Origin: Escallonia rubra
Taxonomy: Eukaryota; Streptophyta; Magnoliopsida; Escalloniales; Escalloniaceae
Assembly: GCA_033065855.1 (NCBI GenBank)
Contig: JAVXUO010002007.1
Coordinates: forward strand, 124,001-188,000
DNA: 64,000 bases
Reading direction: 5' to 3'
Numbering within the stretch: position 1 is the stretch's first letter; every line of letters begins with the position of its first letter. Below, in pieces: positions 11,472 through 21,568 of this stretch. Position numbers and translations under genes: made by a program. The notes under the pieces were generated by a model. It was not told the DNA's origin, made no database searches, and saw nothing but the letters and a program-made list of their open reading frames with translations.

Positions 11472-12479
11472 CTTGGTGTAAAATTCTGAGAATTAGAGAC
11501 CAATTTAGCAAATATTGTCATTATGAAGTGGGGGATGACAAGTCTACATGGCTTTGGTTGGACAAATGGCTAATGGAGGTTCCCCTCATAGAACAGTATG
11601 GACAAAGAGTGGTATATGACTCAGGATTGAATATCAATGCCAAAGTAACTGACCTCTTACAAGGCAATGAGTGGAGACCTAATCAGCAGACCAACTGAGC
11701 TAAGAAGGCTCAATTCTGTCTTGGAAAATAGAGATCCACCAATCATCAGTAGGCCAGATAAGGTCTGTTGGAAACTGCAAGCTAATGGGGAGTTTACTAT
11801 CAAAACAGCTTGGGAAGGAATCAGAACAAGATCACCTCCTGCACCTTGGGGGAAAGTAATATGGTTTGCTGGGAATATACCAAGATGTGCCCTAATATTA
11901 TGGCTAATATGCAAAGATGGATTAAGAACTAAATCAAAGCTAAAAGCCCGGAATATCATCCAAGAAGACCAATGTGTCCTCTGTTTCAGTACCCTGAAAC
12001 TGTGGACCACTCGTTTATAGAATGCTCATATGCAAGAGAATTGTGGAAGCTAGCACTCAGTAAAACGGATGAAACTATCCCATTAAGTTCATGGAATCAG
12101 TTTCTTCAATATACCACAAGACATTTCAGGGGGAAAAGCTTGCAAGCAAAACTCTACAAACTATTGATGGCAGTCATAACCTATGGAATTTGGCAAGAAA
12201 GGAATGCTAGAATTTTTTAACACAAGCAAGCAAATGGGCAGGGGTGCTTCCAAATGATACAGCAGTGGATCGAGTATAGAATTTACAGCTGGAGTAGAGT
12301 ACCAGGCTAGCCACAAGGAAGAACCAATTTCTTTGCCAAGCTTGGGGCCTGGATGAACAGCTACCGAAAAGAGAGTAAACATACTAAAGAACATGTAAAT
12401 AGTGGAAATCCTTGAAAACTTTGTAAAGGTGTTTGTTTTGAGCTTATATGAATAAAAGGACCGTTGACCAAAAATATAT
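11472..12479 (+). mobile_element. 5'-truncated LINE relic with zf-RVT domain
   Basis: This is the 3' end of a non-LTR retrotransposon. Its translation shows the reverse-transcriptase zinc-binding region common to plant LINE ORF2: FTIKTAWEGIR, then PRCALILWLICKDGLRTK, then a Cys/His segment CVLC followed in another frame by DHSFIECSYARELW. At least one frameshift (about 11990) and an early stop break it, and the upstream endonuclease and RT core are missing, so it is dead. The insertion is clean: a 9-bp repeat, atatatgga, lies at 11463-11471 and 12480-12488, and the uninterrupted site is visible at about 6760 and 39940 in the sister modules. Confidence 0.85.
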
Positions 12480-12488
12480 ATATATGGA

Positions 12489-13330
12489 AGGCAAAATCAG
12501 TAAACAATTATTTATAACATTCGTACTTTTATATGTAGCATAGATGTGACTCGTTAATCGTTCAGAATGGAAAATAACAACTAAATGTAATTTTAGTCAT
12601 GTAAATTTCATTTAAATGTAATTATTATGCAAGCAAACTCATTTATGTTGTGAGGGAAACCAAATAAATAAGTATACATCTTCCAGCTTTCTTTGAAAAG
12701 GTAAAACATGAAAATTTTGGTCAATCAGAGGGCTATTGACATTGCTTTCGGACTTATTCCAATGTATAGGAGCAGTGAGAAATAAATGTTAAACTTTTCT
12801 CCTTTCCTATTGTCACAGGTTGTTTACAATTTGGATGCAACTAGCTTTTGCATTTTCCTCTAGTTTTATCTTTACCTCTCTCTCTTATCAGTGGATCGTG
12901 ATTCCGCTCTACATCAAAGAGTTGTATCAGTCTTAAAGATAAAAATAATTATCTTTAAGGGTTCTCTATCTTTTACGCTAGAAATTATTGCGACAAGTTT
13001 TTGTCTTTAAACTGCGAGAGAAGATCTTAATTCCCTGATTGTACAATAATATTTGTTACTAAGATTTCCATGCACACATGATTGAGACTAGGTCACTTCT
13101 GTGTACTCCAATTTAGCACATGATCTTTTGTGTCATTCTTGTGTGTTAATAAAGGATTAGTAACTTGATTTTATACATGCATATATTTTGGCTATAATTT
13201 TGAAGTTGCAATGCTGAGGTGGCGTTCCATCTTTAAGCTGTTCACGAGATTTGTCGCTTTCACGCTCTTACTCCTTCTCCTTACAAGTAAAAACATTTAA
13301 GAAAATTTTAATTTTAACCTTTTTTATATA
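12489..13330. other. Spacer of module B, middle part
   Basis: No gene is seen. It is homologous to 6770-7210, 40020-40757 and 43670-44450, with the conserved marker 'ccaatgtataggagcagtga'. Confidence 0.55.
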
Positions 13331-13469
13331 CTACGGAGTATACCTCCGTCATAAATTGATCATATTTTCATTTTGAGCCATACCACAAAAATTAATTACC
13401 TCCAGATCAAAAAAGATTATGTAGTAATACCATTTTCATACTTTTTAATTCTATTTCTATCTTCACCAA

Positions 13470-13504
<35 letters not shown>

Positions 13505-13696
13505 CTCACTTTCTTACACTTTTTTATTCTATTTTTCTCTCAATATTTAACACTCTACAAACCAAATTTCTCTCTTGGTCCACTTTCTTCTCACTCTCTC
13601 TTTAAGGGTAAAATGAAAAACATACAATATATAACGTATATCTTTAATATGCGTTCAAAGTCAAACTGAACGATTTATGTAGGATGGAGAGAGTAG
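13331..13696. mobile_element. Stowaway-like MITE
   Basis: The ends carry the plant Stowaway (Tc1/mariner) signature: left 'cctccgtcataaattgatc', right 'tttatgtaggatggagagag', which are imperfect inverted repeats beside TA. It is about 365 bp with no coding capacity and includes a CT microsatellite at 13473-13502. A truncated relative, only its right end, is in module A at about 7255-7335, and a related element sits at 44514-44834 in module C. Confidence 0.6.
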
Positions 13697-13709
13697 TATT
13701 TTTCAAATA

Positions 13710-14560
13710 AAATATGTTTCAAATAGAAGGATAATTGTGCAGGTCAAACACTTTCGCATAACGCCACGTATCGAGTTTATCGACATGGAGAATCTTTGGT
13801 ACGATTTGTGTGTGGCATGTCTGAACAAGGTAGAGTACCACGATGGCAGAGCGATATGCAGTACCTGCATCGAAAAAAAAGTACAAGTTGTGCCCATGTA
13901 TGTATTAGACATTCGGTATTAACCGTACGTGCATTAATATATTAGATGAGTAATCGTTGTTTTTGTTTTTAAAACAGGTACAAACTGCACATTACAGTGT
14001 CTGATGCAAGCGGAAGTAAGTAACTTATCTTCTCAAACAAACAAGCCGAGTATATTCTACAGTGTCCAGCATCTCAACTACGAAACTTGAAGCACCAGGT
14101 GCATTTAATACTAACACACCCACCATATTTTAAATTAACGAAGATCTGATGTGTCTAATATCTTAGTGGTTATAGAATTATGGAAATGATATGTTACAAG
14201 AGTACATGGAGTTGCTGAAAGACGAGATGTATTCATTCAAAGCTTGCGCACCGAGAAACGCATATGAAAATGCATATCCTACATGTGTAGAATGGGTGCT
14301 AAGGTTGAACCGGGAGGAAGAATGTGTGCATGCATAGGAAATGTTTCATGACGAGAAACAACACGTAAGTAGCAGTAGAAACATTATAACGTCATTTTAT
14401 ATGACTAGCATTCATCAACGACATCTACTAATTAGACCTTCGATGTTGAGCAAGAATGCCGAGAAAAAGCTGTCGCACAAAGACATGTAGTTCAACAGTT
14501 AGGAAAGAGAATTTGAAAATGACGAGGAGCTAAGCTTTGCTACACTTTGCTGCAATTTGA
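13710..14560 (+). pseudogene. Replication protein A large-subunit-like fragment
   Basis: A split coding fragment resembles the C-terminal OB-fold of the RPA 70-kDa subunit (Rep_fac-A_C). The first piece (about 13740-13910) reads LWYDLCVACLNKVEY then AICSTCIEKK, a CX2C...CX2C zinc ribbon inside an OB fold. It is followed by a GT...AG gap and YKLHITVSDASGS (13979-14016), the next OB strand, then AEYILQCPASQL and a further piece around 14180-14330. Plant genomes hold many RPA1-like genes, some carried by Helitrons. This block is absent from the matching spacer of module A (7340-7420), so it was inserted into module B. It lacks the N-terminal domains and no complete frame is seen. The exact ends were not resolved. 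Confidence 0.6.
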
Positions 14561-14998
14561 ATATGACGAGGAACTATCTCAGCATTGTATATATTTTACT
14601 TTTAGGTTTGAGTATTTTTACTATTTTATTATGATCTTGCTCTGTAACTTAATTTGATAAAAAGTTAGTCCATGATTAACTCTTCCCGCAAGTTTATGGA
14701 CACAATGATTAGATGCTTTTAGATCAACTCATGTAAACATGGACAATATTTAGCTTCTCTTTCTGTTTGTCTGTAAGATATTTACAACTTATTTTCTTAT
14801 GTTACTGTCTGTAAGATATTGTAATCCCTCTTTTGTATAGCCGGCTTGGTTTATATATATATATATTTCTCTTCTTAACCAAAAAAGAAACCCCGTGAGA
14901 CAAAGAAGAAACCTGTGAGAGTAAGCAGTTGACTTTGCTAACTCGTAATAGAAATCTCCTCAAACCACAGATTCTGGTTCTCTTCAAACCTCACCACC
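14561..14998. other. Leader region of LRR gene, module B
   Basis: No gene is seen. From about 14880 it matches 7420-7479 and 44905-45022, including 'gacaaagaagaaacctgtga', which probably belongs to the promoter or 5' UTR of the LRR gene. Confidence 0.5.
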
Positions 14999-16840
14999 AT
15001 GTCGATCACGATCAGCTCACCACCACCTGAGATTTCTACTCTCACAACTCCCTCCCAGCCAACCCAAACCCAAGATGTCGCAAACCCACCTCTGTTAGCT
15101 AATGCCAAACCCAAAAAGTTCACGATGTCAATTTTTCAAGATTGCTTCTCCTCAAATCCCCAAATGATGCAACCCAAGTCAGTCAACCCTAATATTACCA
15201 CTTCAATCACCACTACCACCACTGCTGGCAGTACCCGTGATGAAAAGCTATCAAATTTGGTACAACAAGATCTAAATGAAATCAAAGAAGCCTCAGACAA
15301 GCTCAAAAATTTCAAAGACCGCGTCGATGTACAAGCCAGTGAGGCCACAGAGGAATTCGAGAAAATAAAAGAGGTTGCAAGTGGAAGTGGAGGTAGTTCG
15401 GATGAGCTCCGGGAATTAAAGAAGAAAGTCACCAAATTGAAGCTCCAAATCACTTCGACCCACAAGATTCAATCGCAAAAAAAGGACCCACATCGGAATC
15501 TGCGGCCAGATGGATTTGGAAAGACCAAGAAAATTCTTGCGGCCAAGGTGTTCGACGAAATGCCCCAACTGTACAAGAATCCAACTTTTGAGAATAGCTT
15601 GGCATTTCAGGATTTTCAGACAAATTATAACAAGCTCAATCCTGAATTGAAGCTTTGCTTGCTATGTTTTGCGGTTTTTCCGGAGAATGTTATCATAAAG
15701 AAAAGGGTCATGGTGTATTGGTGGATAGGGGAGTGTTTCGTACCTCCTAGGGGAGCATTACAGGAAATTGCCAAAGGGAAGACACCAGAAGACTTTGCCA
15801 ATGGGTTCTTTCACAATTTTATGGAAATGGGTTTCATTGAGCCTGTTGACAAAATAGGCAATCCAATAAAGGTTTCTTCCATGGTGGACAGTTGCAAAAT
15901 GCACCCTTTTACTCGTTCCGCGGTGATTGCGCTTGCAGCTAGGGCTGATTTCTTTGATTTTGATAATAAAGGGAACCCGACTGAGGAGTTTGCTAATTCT
16001 TTTAGGGCATGCTTAGCAGGTAAGGGACTAATAAACCTTCAAAACTTGGATAAGCTGCACATGTTGTTTAATGTGAACGAGGCTATTCTTGAATTTAGAC
16101 GGGAATGGTTTCTGAAGATGAAAAATGTTAATGTTCTTTATTTGGGAAGGTGGCAGACCGCGGCCACTCATCACATTGAAGTTGAGGATACTAAATTTCT
16201 AAGTGGACTGGAGAATATGAATCATTTGAGGTTCTTTAGTCTCCAAGGGGTGTCTAGAGTTACGGAACTTCCAGATTCCATCTCGCATCTAACGGGTTTG
16301 ATGATCTTGGATCTGAGAGCGTGTCACAATCTTGAGGTGATTCCTGAAGGAATTGGCTTACTCAAGAACTTGACACACTTGGACATGTCCGAGTGTTACT
16401 TAATAAATAATATGCCAAAGGGTCTTGCATTTCTATCGGCACTAGAAGTCCTAAAAGGGTTCATAGTTGGAGATTTTAATAGTAAAAGCTCGTGTACTCT
16501 TGATGATTTGGCGAAATTGCCGAGGCTGAGAAAGTTGAGCATCTACACGGGTGCGACAGACTTTCCTAGAGACCTGCAATTGACAGCTTTAAAGCGATTT
16601 CCAGAGCTTCGCAAGCTAACAATAGCATGGGGTAGGGGCTCTTTTCTTGAAAGAACTATCAGAAGTGGTAAGCAAGCAATGACACCAGATATTGCAAAAA
16701 CAGGAAATAGCGGCCAAGATAAAAATGCGGGACAACCAGCTACTCCACCTGCCAAGAAACCACATGCCACTGGTGCTACTATCATCGTTTCCACTAACCT
16801 GACTCAAACTAATGATGGTGAATATGCAAATTATGAATAA
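14999..16840 (+). CDS. NLR-derived LRR protein without NB-ARC core, copy B (C-terminus replaced)
   Basis: This RPP13-like-4 type protein of 613 residues has no intron. In order: a Ser/Thr/Pro-rich N-terminus; a predicted coiled coil (about 80-150, DLNEIKEASDKLKNF to KKKVTKLKLQI); a stub resembling a P-loop with changed residues (DGFGKTKKILAAKVF, near 170-185); a winged-helix-like stretch (LKLCLLCFAVFPENVIIKK then YWWIGE); an MHD-like KMHPFTRSAVIALA; then LRRs (LPDSISHLTGLMILDLRAC and following). Kinase-2, RNBS-B and GLPL motifs are absent. Compared with copy C it holds 23 extra residues (RGSFLERTIRSGKQ and following) and, after AKKPHATGA, ends in about 20 unrelated residues that run into the module tail. 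The last 120 residues of LRR sequence are therefore lost. It may be a functional short form or a decaying copy. A role in immune signalling is inferred from family only. Confidence 0.8.
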   Translation: MSITISSPPPEISTLTTPSQPTQTQDVANPPLLANAKPKKFTMSIFQDCFSSNPQMMQPKSVNPNITTSITTTTTAGSTRDEKLSNLVQQDLNEIKEASDKLKNFKDRVDVQASEATEEFEKIKEVASGSGGSSDELRELKKKVTKLKLQITSTHKIQSQKKDPHRNLRPDGFGKTKKILAAKVFDEMPQLYKNPTFENSLAFQDFQTNYNKLNPELKLCLLCFAVFPENVIIKKRVMVYWWIGECFVPPRGALQEIAKGKTPEDFANGFFHNFMEMGFIEPVDKIGNPIKVSSMVDSCKMHPFTRSAVIALAARADFFDFDNKGNPTEEFANSFRACLAGKGLINLQNLDKLHMLFNVNEAILEFRREWFLKMKNVNVLYLGRWQTAATHHIEVEDTKFLSGLENMNHLRFFSLQGVSRVTELPDSISHLTGLMILDLRACHNLEVIPEGIGLLKNLTHLDMSECYLINNMPKGLAFLSALEVLKGFIVGDFNSKSSCTLDDLAKLPRLRKLSIYTGATDFPRDLQLTALKRFPELRKLTIAWGRGSFLERTIRSGKQAMTPDIAKTGNSGQDKNAGQPATPPAKKPHATGATIIVSTNLTQTNDGEYANYE

Positions 16841-16985
16841 TATAGTATACGTTAAGCAATATTTGCATACTTCCTTATTGTTGCCAACTGATTTGATAGT
16901 ATCCCTTCTCGAAAGAAATAGTTCAGCGCATAGCCTTCAAAGCCTTTCTCCATTAACATACAAATATTTTTGTACATTCCAAAAA
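16841..16985. other. Module tail, left part, interrupted by the nested elements
   Basis: This is homologous to 250-400 and 7740-7855 and continues after the nest at 31812. The break at 'tacattcc' coincides with the target site of the Mutator-like element. Confidence 0.75.
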
Positions 16986-18829
16986 GAGGAAACAACACAA
17001 ATGGTCCTTAAACTTTAGGCCATTCGCATACATATTCCCTTAGTTTAAATTTAATAAGAATAGTCCTTGTAGTCTTTAAATTTATTCCCTGCAGTCTTTT
17101 TTCACACGGCCGTCTATTTTCAGCTGTTAGTTTGCCTTTTGGTGGAAGTATTTTTGTCTCTTCACCTCTCGGCTTTCCTCCAAAATTAAACTGAGTGATT
17201 CCCCTCTTTCCAACAAGCATATCCCCACTCAATTGATACATATTACGCCAGTAGTAGGAGATGTAAGAATTGGTAAATTGAATAACTTTTTATTTGATTG
17301 ATAATTATATAAAGCAGAAAATATTTTATAGTTCCATTTGTGGCAAAAGCGGAAATAGTAGTGAAGGCGAAGGTTCCAACACATAATACTCATGTGTATA
17401 TGTATGCTTGAAGGAAAGCAATACTCATGTGTATATGTATGCTTGAAGGAAAGCTATGAGATAACATACCAAGGAGAAGAAAAAGTCAAATTAGATACAA
17501 AGAGCCATGGAAGCTCGATGCTCGATGCTTTTCTGGATTGAGTTGCGCACTTCATGGATTGACCTCAATCCAGGAGGGAGGTTTTATGTGTGCAAAACCA
17601 ACAGGGTAAAATTCTAGTTTTATGTGGTTCCAATTCGATTTTCTTAATTAGTTGATTTTTTTTTCTCATTTTGTGACTTGAAAATTGAGTTAACTATAAT
17701 GCATACCAACTATTTGTAAAATGGCTCACGTGGATATTTTGAGTGTTATGATCCCCCTACGTGTCATAGATCATGTCAACTCATTCCTCGACTCTTGGGA
17801 AAGATTAAGCATATGCATGGATGTTCATATTACAAGGCGCAATCACAGGAAAAAGAAGCTTTCACTGCAAGAAAATCCACTTTTAGCGACGGACAATTCC
17901 GTTGCTAATAGTGGGTTATCCGTTGGTAAAGACTTTCAGCGACGGACTGTCCGTCGCTCAAAGTCCGTGGTTAAAAACCCCGTTTCTAAAAGATTAGCGA
18001 CGGATTTTGGTGATTCGTCGGCAAAAGGTTTACTTTTACCGACGGAAATAATTACTTTTAGCGACGGAAAATTTCGTCGCTAAAGGTATTTTCTATATTT
18101 TCCTAATTTTTTAATTTCTGCATAAAAAATCTTTTAGTGACTAAAATTCCGTCACTAAAAGTCCGTTGTAAAAGTATTTAGTAACATTCATTCCGTCGCT
18201 AAAAGTCTTTAAATCATTTACCAACAGATTTTTAACGACAATTTCGTTGCTAAAAGTCTATATCTAAAAATATTTACCATTTTGCAGAAGAACTTTTAAC
18301 GACGGAATTCTGTCGCTAAAACCCAAAAGGCTGTTTTTTATTTTTATTAATTTTTAAAATTCCAAATCTGTTTTAGACAGTTACTTCTAATCAACTAATC
18401 CGACAATAATTTAATTACTTAAACTAGCATTCATCTTTACCAAATTCCAAGTAAAACAAAAGATTTAAGCTAGATGTCAATACGTATCTCAAAATTCAAA
18501 ATCTCAATATGAAACTAAAAAACCTACTAAAAAACGTACAACACATTGCAAAATAATAGCTATAGGAATGACTTCACACCATCCTGTAGTTAGTTCTGTT
18601 TTGGCTTTCACGATTCACCTTCCTGTATCCCCCTCCTTCAAAAACAAGGACAATGGTAACCACAGAATAATTTCAAAGAATGACAAGAGCATCAATGACA
18701 CCTGAATTCCTCATCCATAATCATAATACTGCACGATCTGATAATATACACACCATTATTAACCACTTAACACTTGATCCCACAATACAGGAAAAGGAAA
18801 AAAGACAGCGATTGGTGGAGGATGGAGAG

Positions 18830-18883
<54 letters not shown>

Positions 18884-18886
18884 TAA

Positions 18887-18979
18887 AGCCCTGCTCTTGA
18901 AAGGAATGCCTCTGATAACTATCTGATGGTACAAAGCAGCAAGAGCGGCCCCAATGAACGGACTAACCCAGAAGATCCA
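18887..18979 (-). pseudogene. Captured last exon of a PIP1-type aquaporin gene
   Basis: Read on the minus strand, the sequence encodes [18 protein letters not shown], then QIVI and RGIPFKSRA, which is the sixth transmembrane helix and C-terminal tail of plasma-membrane intrinsic proteins of the PIP1 group. Directly upstream is a good 3' splice site (ctgcctttcag) preceded by AT-rich intron-like sequence, and PIP genes do have an intron at about this point. After the tail the frame runs into TTT/TCTC codons from the GA repeat, so the normal stop is not seen. No NPA motif or other PIP exon was found in the element. The fragment lies inside a CACTA transposon, so it is a transduplicated piece and not a resident gene. 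Confidence 0.85.
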
Positions 18980-19229
18980 CTGAAAGGCAGGATGAAAAAC
19001 AAAAGTTAGAGCTCATTTATGGATTCAAATCGGAACTTAAATCATCATCCCATGCATTGTCTTTGTTCTAAATGATTGTAGCAGCAGCTAATTCGCAATT
19101 CCCAATTGCAAATTGTATACCAAACCTATTTCTAAAATTGTAAGAAAATAAAAAGAAAGGGTTAAAAAAACTAAGAATCAAACATTGGATCAGAAAATTT
19201 ACCTTGTTTTCACCGTCAAAATAGCCACC

Positions 19230-19480
19230 ATGCGGTGGCCGGCGACAATGGAATTCAGCGGGCATGATGCGTGCGGGACTGTAGCACCGGGCGTGCGTGG
19301 CTGTTTCACCTGCGGGGCGTGCGTCGCGTGCCTAGCTGCTGGCGCCGGCGGGGATGCGGTTGTGTGGCACGGGGGTGAGGTGGGGGGGCTTTAGAGAGAA
19401 GAGAGATGCATAGAGAAAACAGGAAGAGAAGCTGTGGCTGGGAGAAAAGAATGCAACTAGGGTTTGTGTCTATTTATATA
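19230..19480 (-). promoter_or_regulatory. Possible promoter and first exon of the CACTA-borne chimeric gene
   Basis: On the minus strand tatataaata (19471-19480) is followed by a CT-rich, leader-like stretch and a GC-rich open stretch, ending in 'ggtgaaaacaag|gtaaat' near 19200, which resembles a 5' splice site. With the acceptor before the aquaporin exon this could form a two-exon chimeric transcript. The first exon's source is not recognised. This is inference from layout only. Confidence 0.4.
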
Positions 19481-19665
19481 ACTTTTAGCGACGGAGTTTC
19501 ACCGTCGGTAAAAGTCCGTCAGTAAAAGTTATTTAAATATTATTTAAAAAAAAAAAAAGCTTTTCAAAAAAGGAAGAATTTTTCAAATACAAATTAGTGA
19601 CGGATTTACCGTCAGTAAACGTCCATCGCTGAAAATATTTACCGACGAAAAATTCCGTCGGTAAC

Positions 19666-20109
19666 TGTTGCAGCTAAAAACTGGTTCGGGAACAGCACCA
19701 GGAATCAGGCCTGCAAAAGAGAACACGGAGTTACCGCCGGGTGGGGTTCCGGCGGGGGAACGCTCCGATGCTTAAGTCAGAGAAGGCTAACGATGTAGAA
19801 CTCTGAGAAGCAGTAAAGACACAATGTGTATATGTGTGAGCTTAGCTTTACCTGGGGGGGCTTGACCCCCTTATATAGTGGTAGCAAGTGGAATCCAATT
19901 AGAACTGGGCTTCGGTCAACCCTAATTAGAATCCCATTAGGATCCTAGAGGATACCATATTAGTCTCTGCTGATAGAGTCAGATCTTCTTTAGGATTCTG
20001 CTCGTTGACTGATATGGTAAGTGCCATATCAGTAGTGAGTCAACATGGGTTACGCGTCATCATTGCCACGTGTCGTCCGTAGATTGGAGGGGTATTTTTA
20101 GCTATATCA
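19666..20109 (-). repeat. Downstream LTR of the Tat element
   Basis: This 444-bp LTR reads as identical to the one at 30424-30867. It includes a G-box-like ccacgtgtcgt and, on the minus strand, a TATA-like stretch (ctatataagg). Confidence 0.95.
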
Positions 20110-20224
20110 TATGCCCCCTGCTTTTACCAGCTTTAATGAGGCGGGTGGAAGCACACTTTTTCCACTGGGGATAGCGGAATACGCCAAAAACAGAATTGAA
20201 TACGTTTGTCAATATTTCCAAATT

Positions 20225-20865
20225 TCAAAGAGTATTCTGCTCGGACAAGATTATGTTCGGACATGAATCTGTTCGGACGATTTTCTGCTCGGACGATTTT
20301 CTGCTCGGACAAACTTCTGCTCGGACGGAATTCTGCTCGGCCGTAAATCTGCTCGGCCGGAATTCTGCTCGGACCAGATTCTGTTCGGGTAGTCTGTTCG
20401 GATATGAATCTGTTCGGACGATTTTCTGTTCGGACGAGATTCTGCTCGGACATAAATCTGCTCGGACGGAATTCTGCTCGGCCGTAAATCTGCTCGGACG
20501 GAATTCTGCTCGGACGAGATTCTGTTCGGGCAGTCTGTTCGGACGAACTTCTGTTCGGACGAGCATTCTGTTCGGACGAGCATTTTGTTCGGGCAGTCTG
20601 CTCGGACAAACTTCTGCTCGGACGGAAATCTGCTCGGACGAAATTCTGTTCGGACGAGCATTCTGTTCGGACGAGCATTTTGTTCGGGCATTCTGCTCGG
20701 ACAAACTTCTGCTCGGACGGAAATCTGCTCGGACGGAATTCTGTTCGGACGAACTTCTGTTCGTCCGAGCATTCTGTTCGGGCAGTCTGCTCGGACAAAC
20801 TTCTGTTCGGACGAGCATTCTCTGTTCGGGCAGTCTGCTCGGACAAACTTCTGCTCGGCCACGTT
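20225..20865. repeat. Short-period tandem array in the Tat element
   Basis: There are some forty imperfect copies of a 14-16 bp unit of the type ttctgctcggacgga / ttctgttcggacgag. Stop codons are rare in several frames of both strands, so long artefactual ORFs appear; none is a credible protein. Confidence 0.9.
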
Positions 20866-21255
20866 CACTCTGTTCGGGCAGAGTGTTCGGACACGATTCT
20901 GCTCTGGCACGATTCTGTTCGGACACGTTCACTCTGTTCGGGCAGAGTGTTCGGACACGACTCTGCTCGGGCAGGATTCTGTTCGGACACGTTCACTCTG
21001 TTCGGGCAGAGTGTTCGGACACGACTCTGCTCGGGCAGGATTCTGTTCGGCCACGTTCACTCTGTTCGGGCAGAGTGTTCGGACACGATTCTGCTCGGGC
21101 AGGATTCTGCTCGGCCACGTTCACTCTGTTCGGGCAGAGTGTTCGGACACGATTCTGCTCGGGCAGGATTCTGTTCGGACACGTTCACTCTGTTCGGGCA
21201 GAGTGTTCGGACACGATTCTGCTCGGCCGTTGGTACTCTGCTCGGGCGGAGTGTT
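20866..21255. repeat. 64-bp tandem array with hairpin core
   Basis: About six copies of a 64-bp unit start at 20866, 20930, 20994, 21058 and onwards. Each opens with the palindrome CACTCTG-ttcggg-CAGAGTG, a 7-bp stem with a 6-base loop. The same hairpin recurs in the array on the other side of the antisense ORF. Confidence 0.92.
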
Positions 21256-21568
21256 CGGGCGAGATTCTGCTCGGGAATAACTTTTGGTGTTTCCAATGTG
21301 TCACGTGCGAGGATTTGAGCGGGAATCCTTTTGAAAATTTTCAAGCTTCTGCTCTCTTCAGCTTGTGACACGTTGCAGGTACATGAACCGTTGTGTTTCC
21401 CAAGAAACGGTTATTTGGCGTTTCTCTATAAAAGGGAACTTCCACTTCATTTTTCCTCCATTCGAAATTTGGGAGCTCATTACTCTGCAAGTAAGTCTTT
21501 CCCTCTACCCTTCCTGTTCAGCACTTCAAGTTTGTTGTAGTCTCATATTTGCAGTAGAAGTAGAAAAC

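Noticed and set aside
20133-21368. Several overlapping ORFs of 200-390 codons on both strands
   Set aside because: They all lie in short tandem repeats of the gypsy element and share no protein motif; they come from the unit composition.
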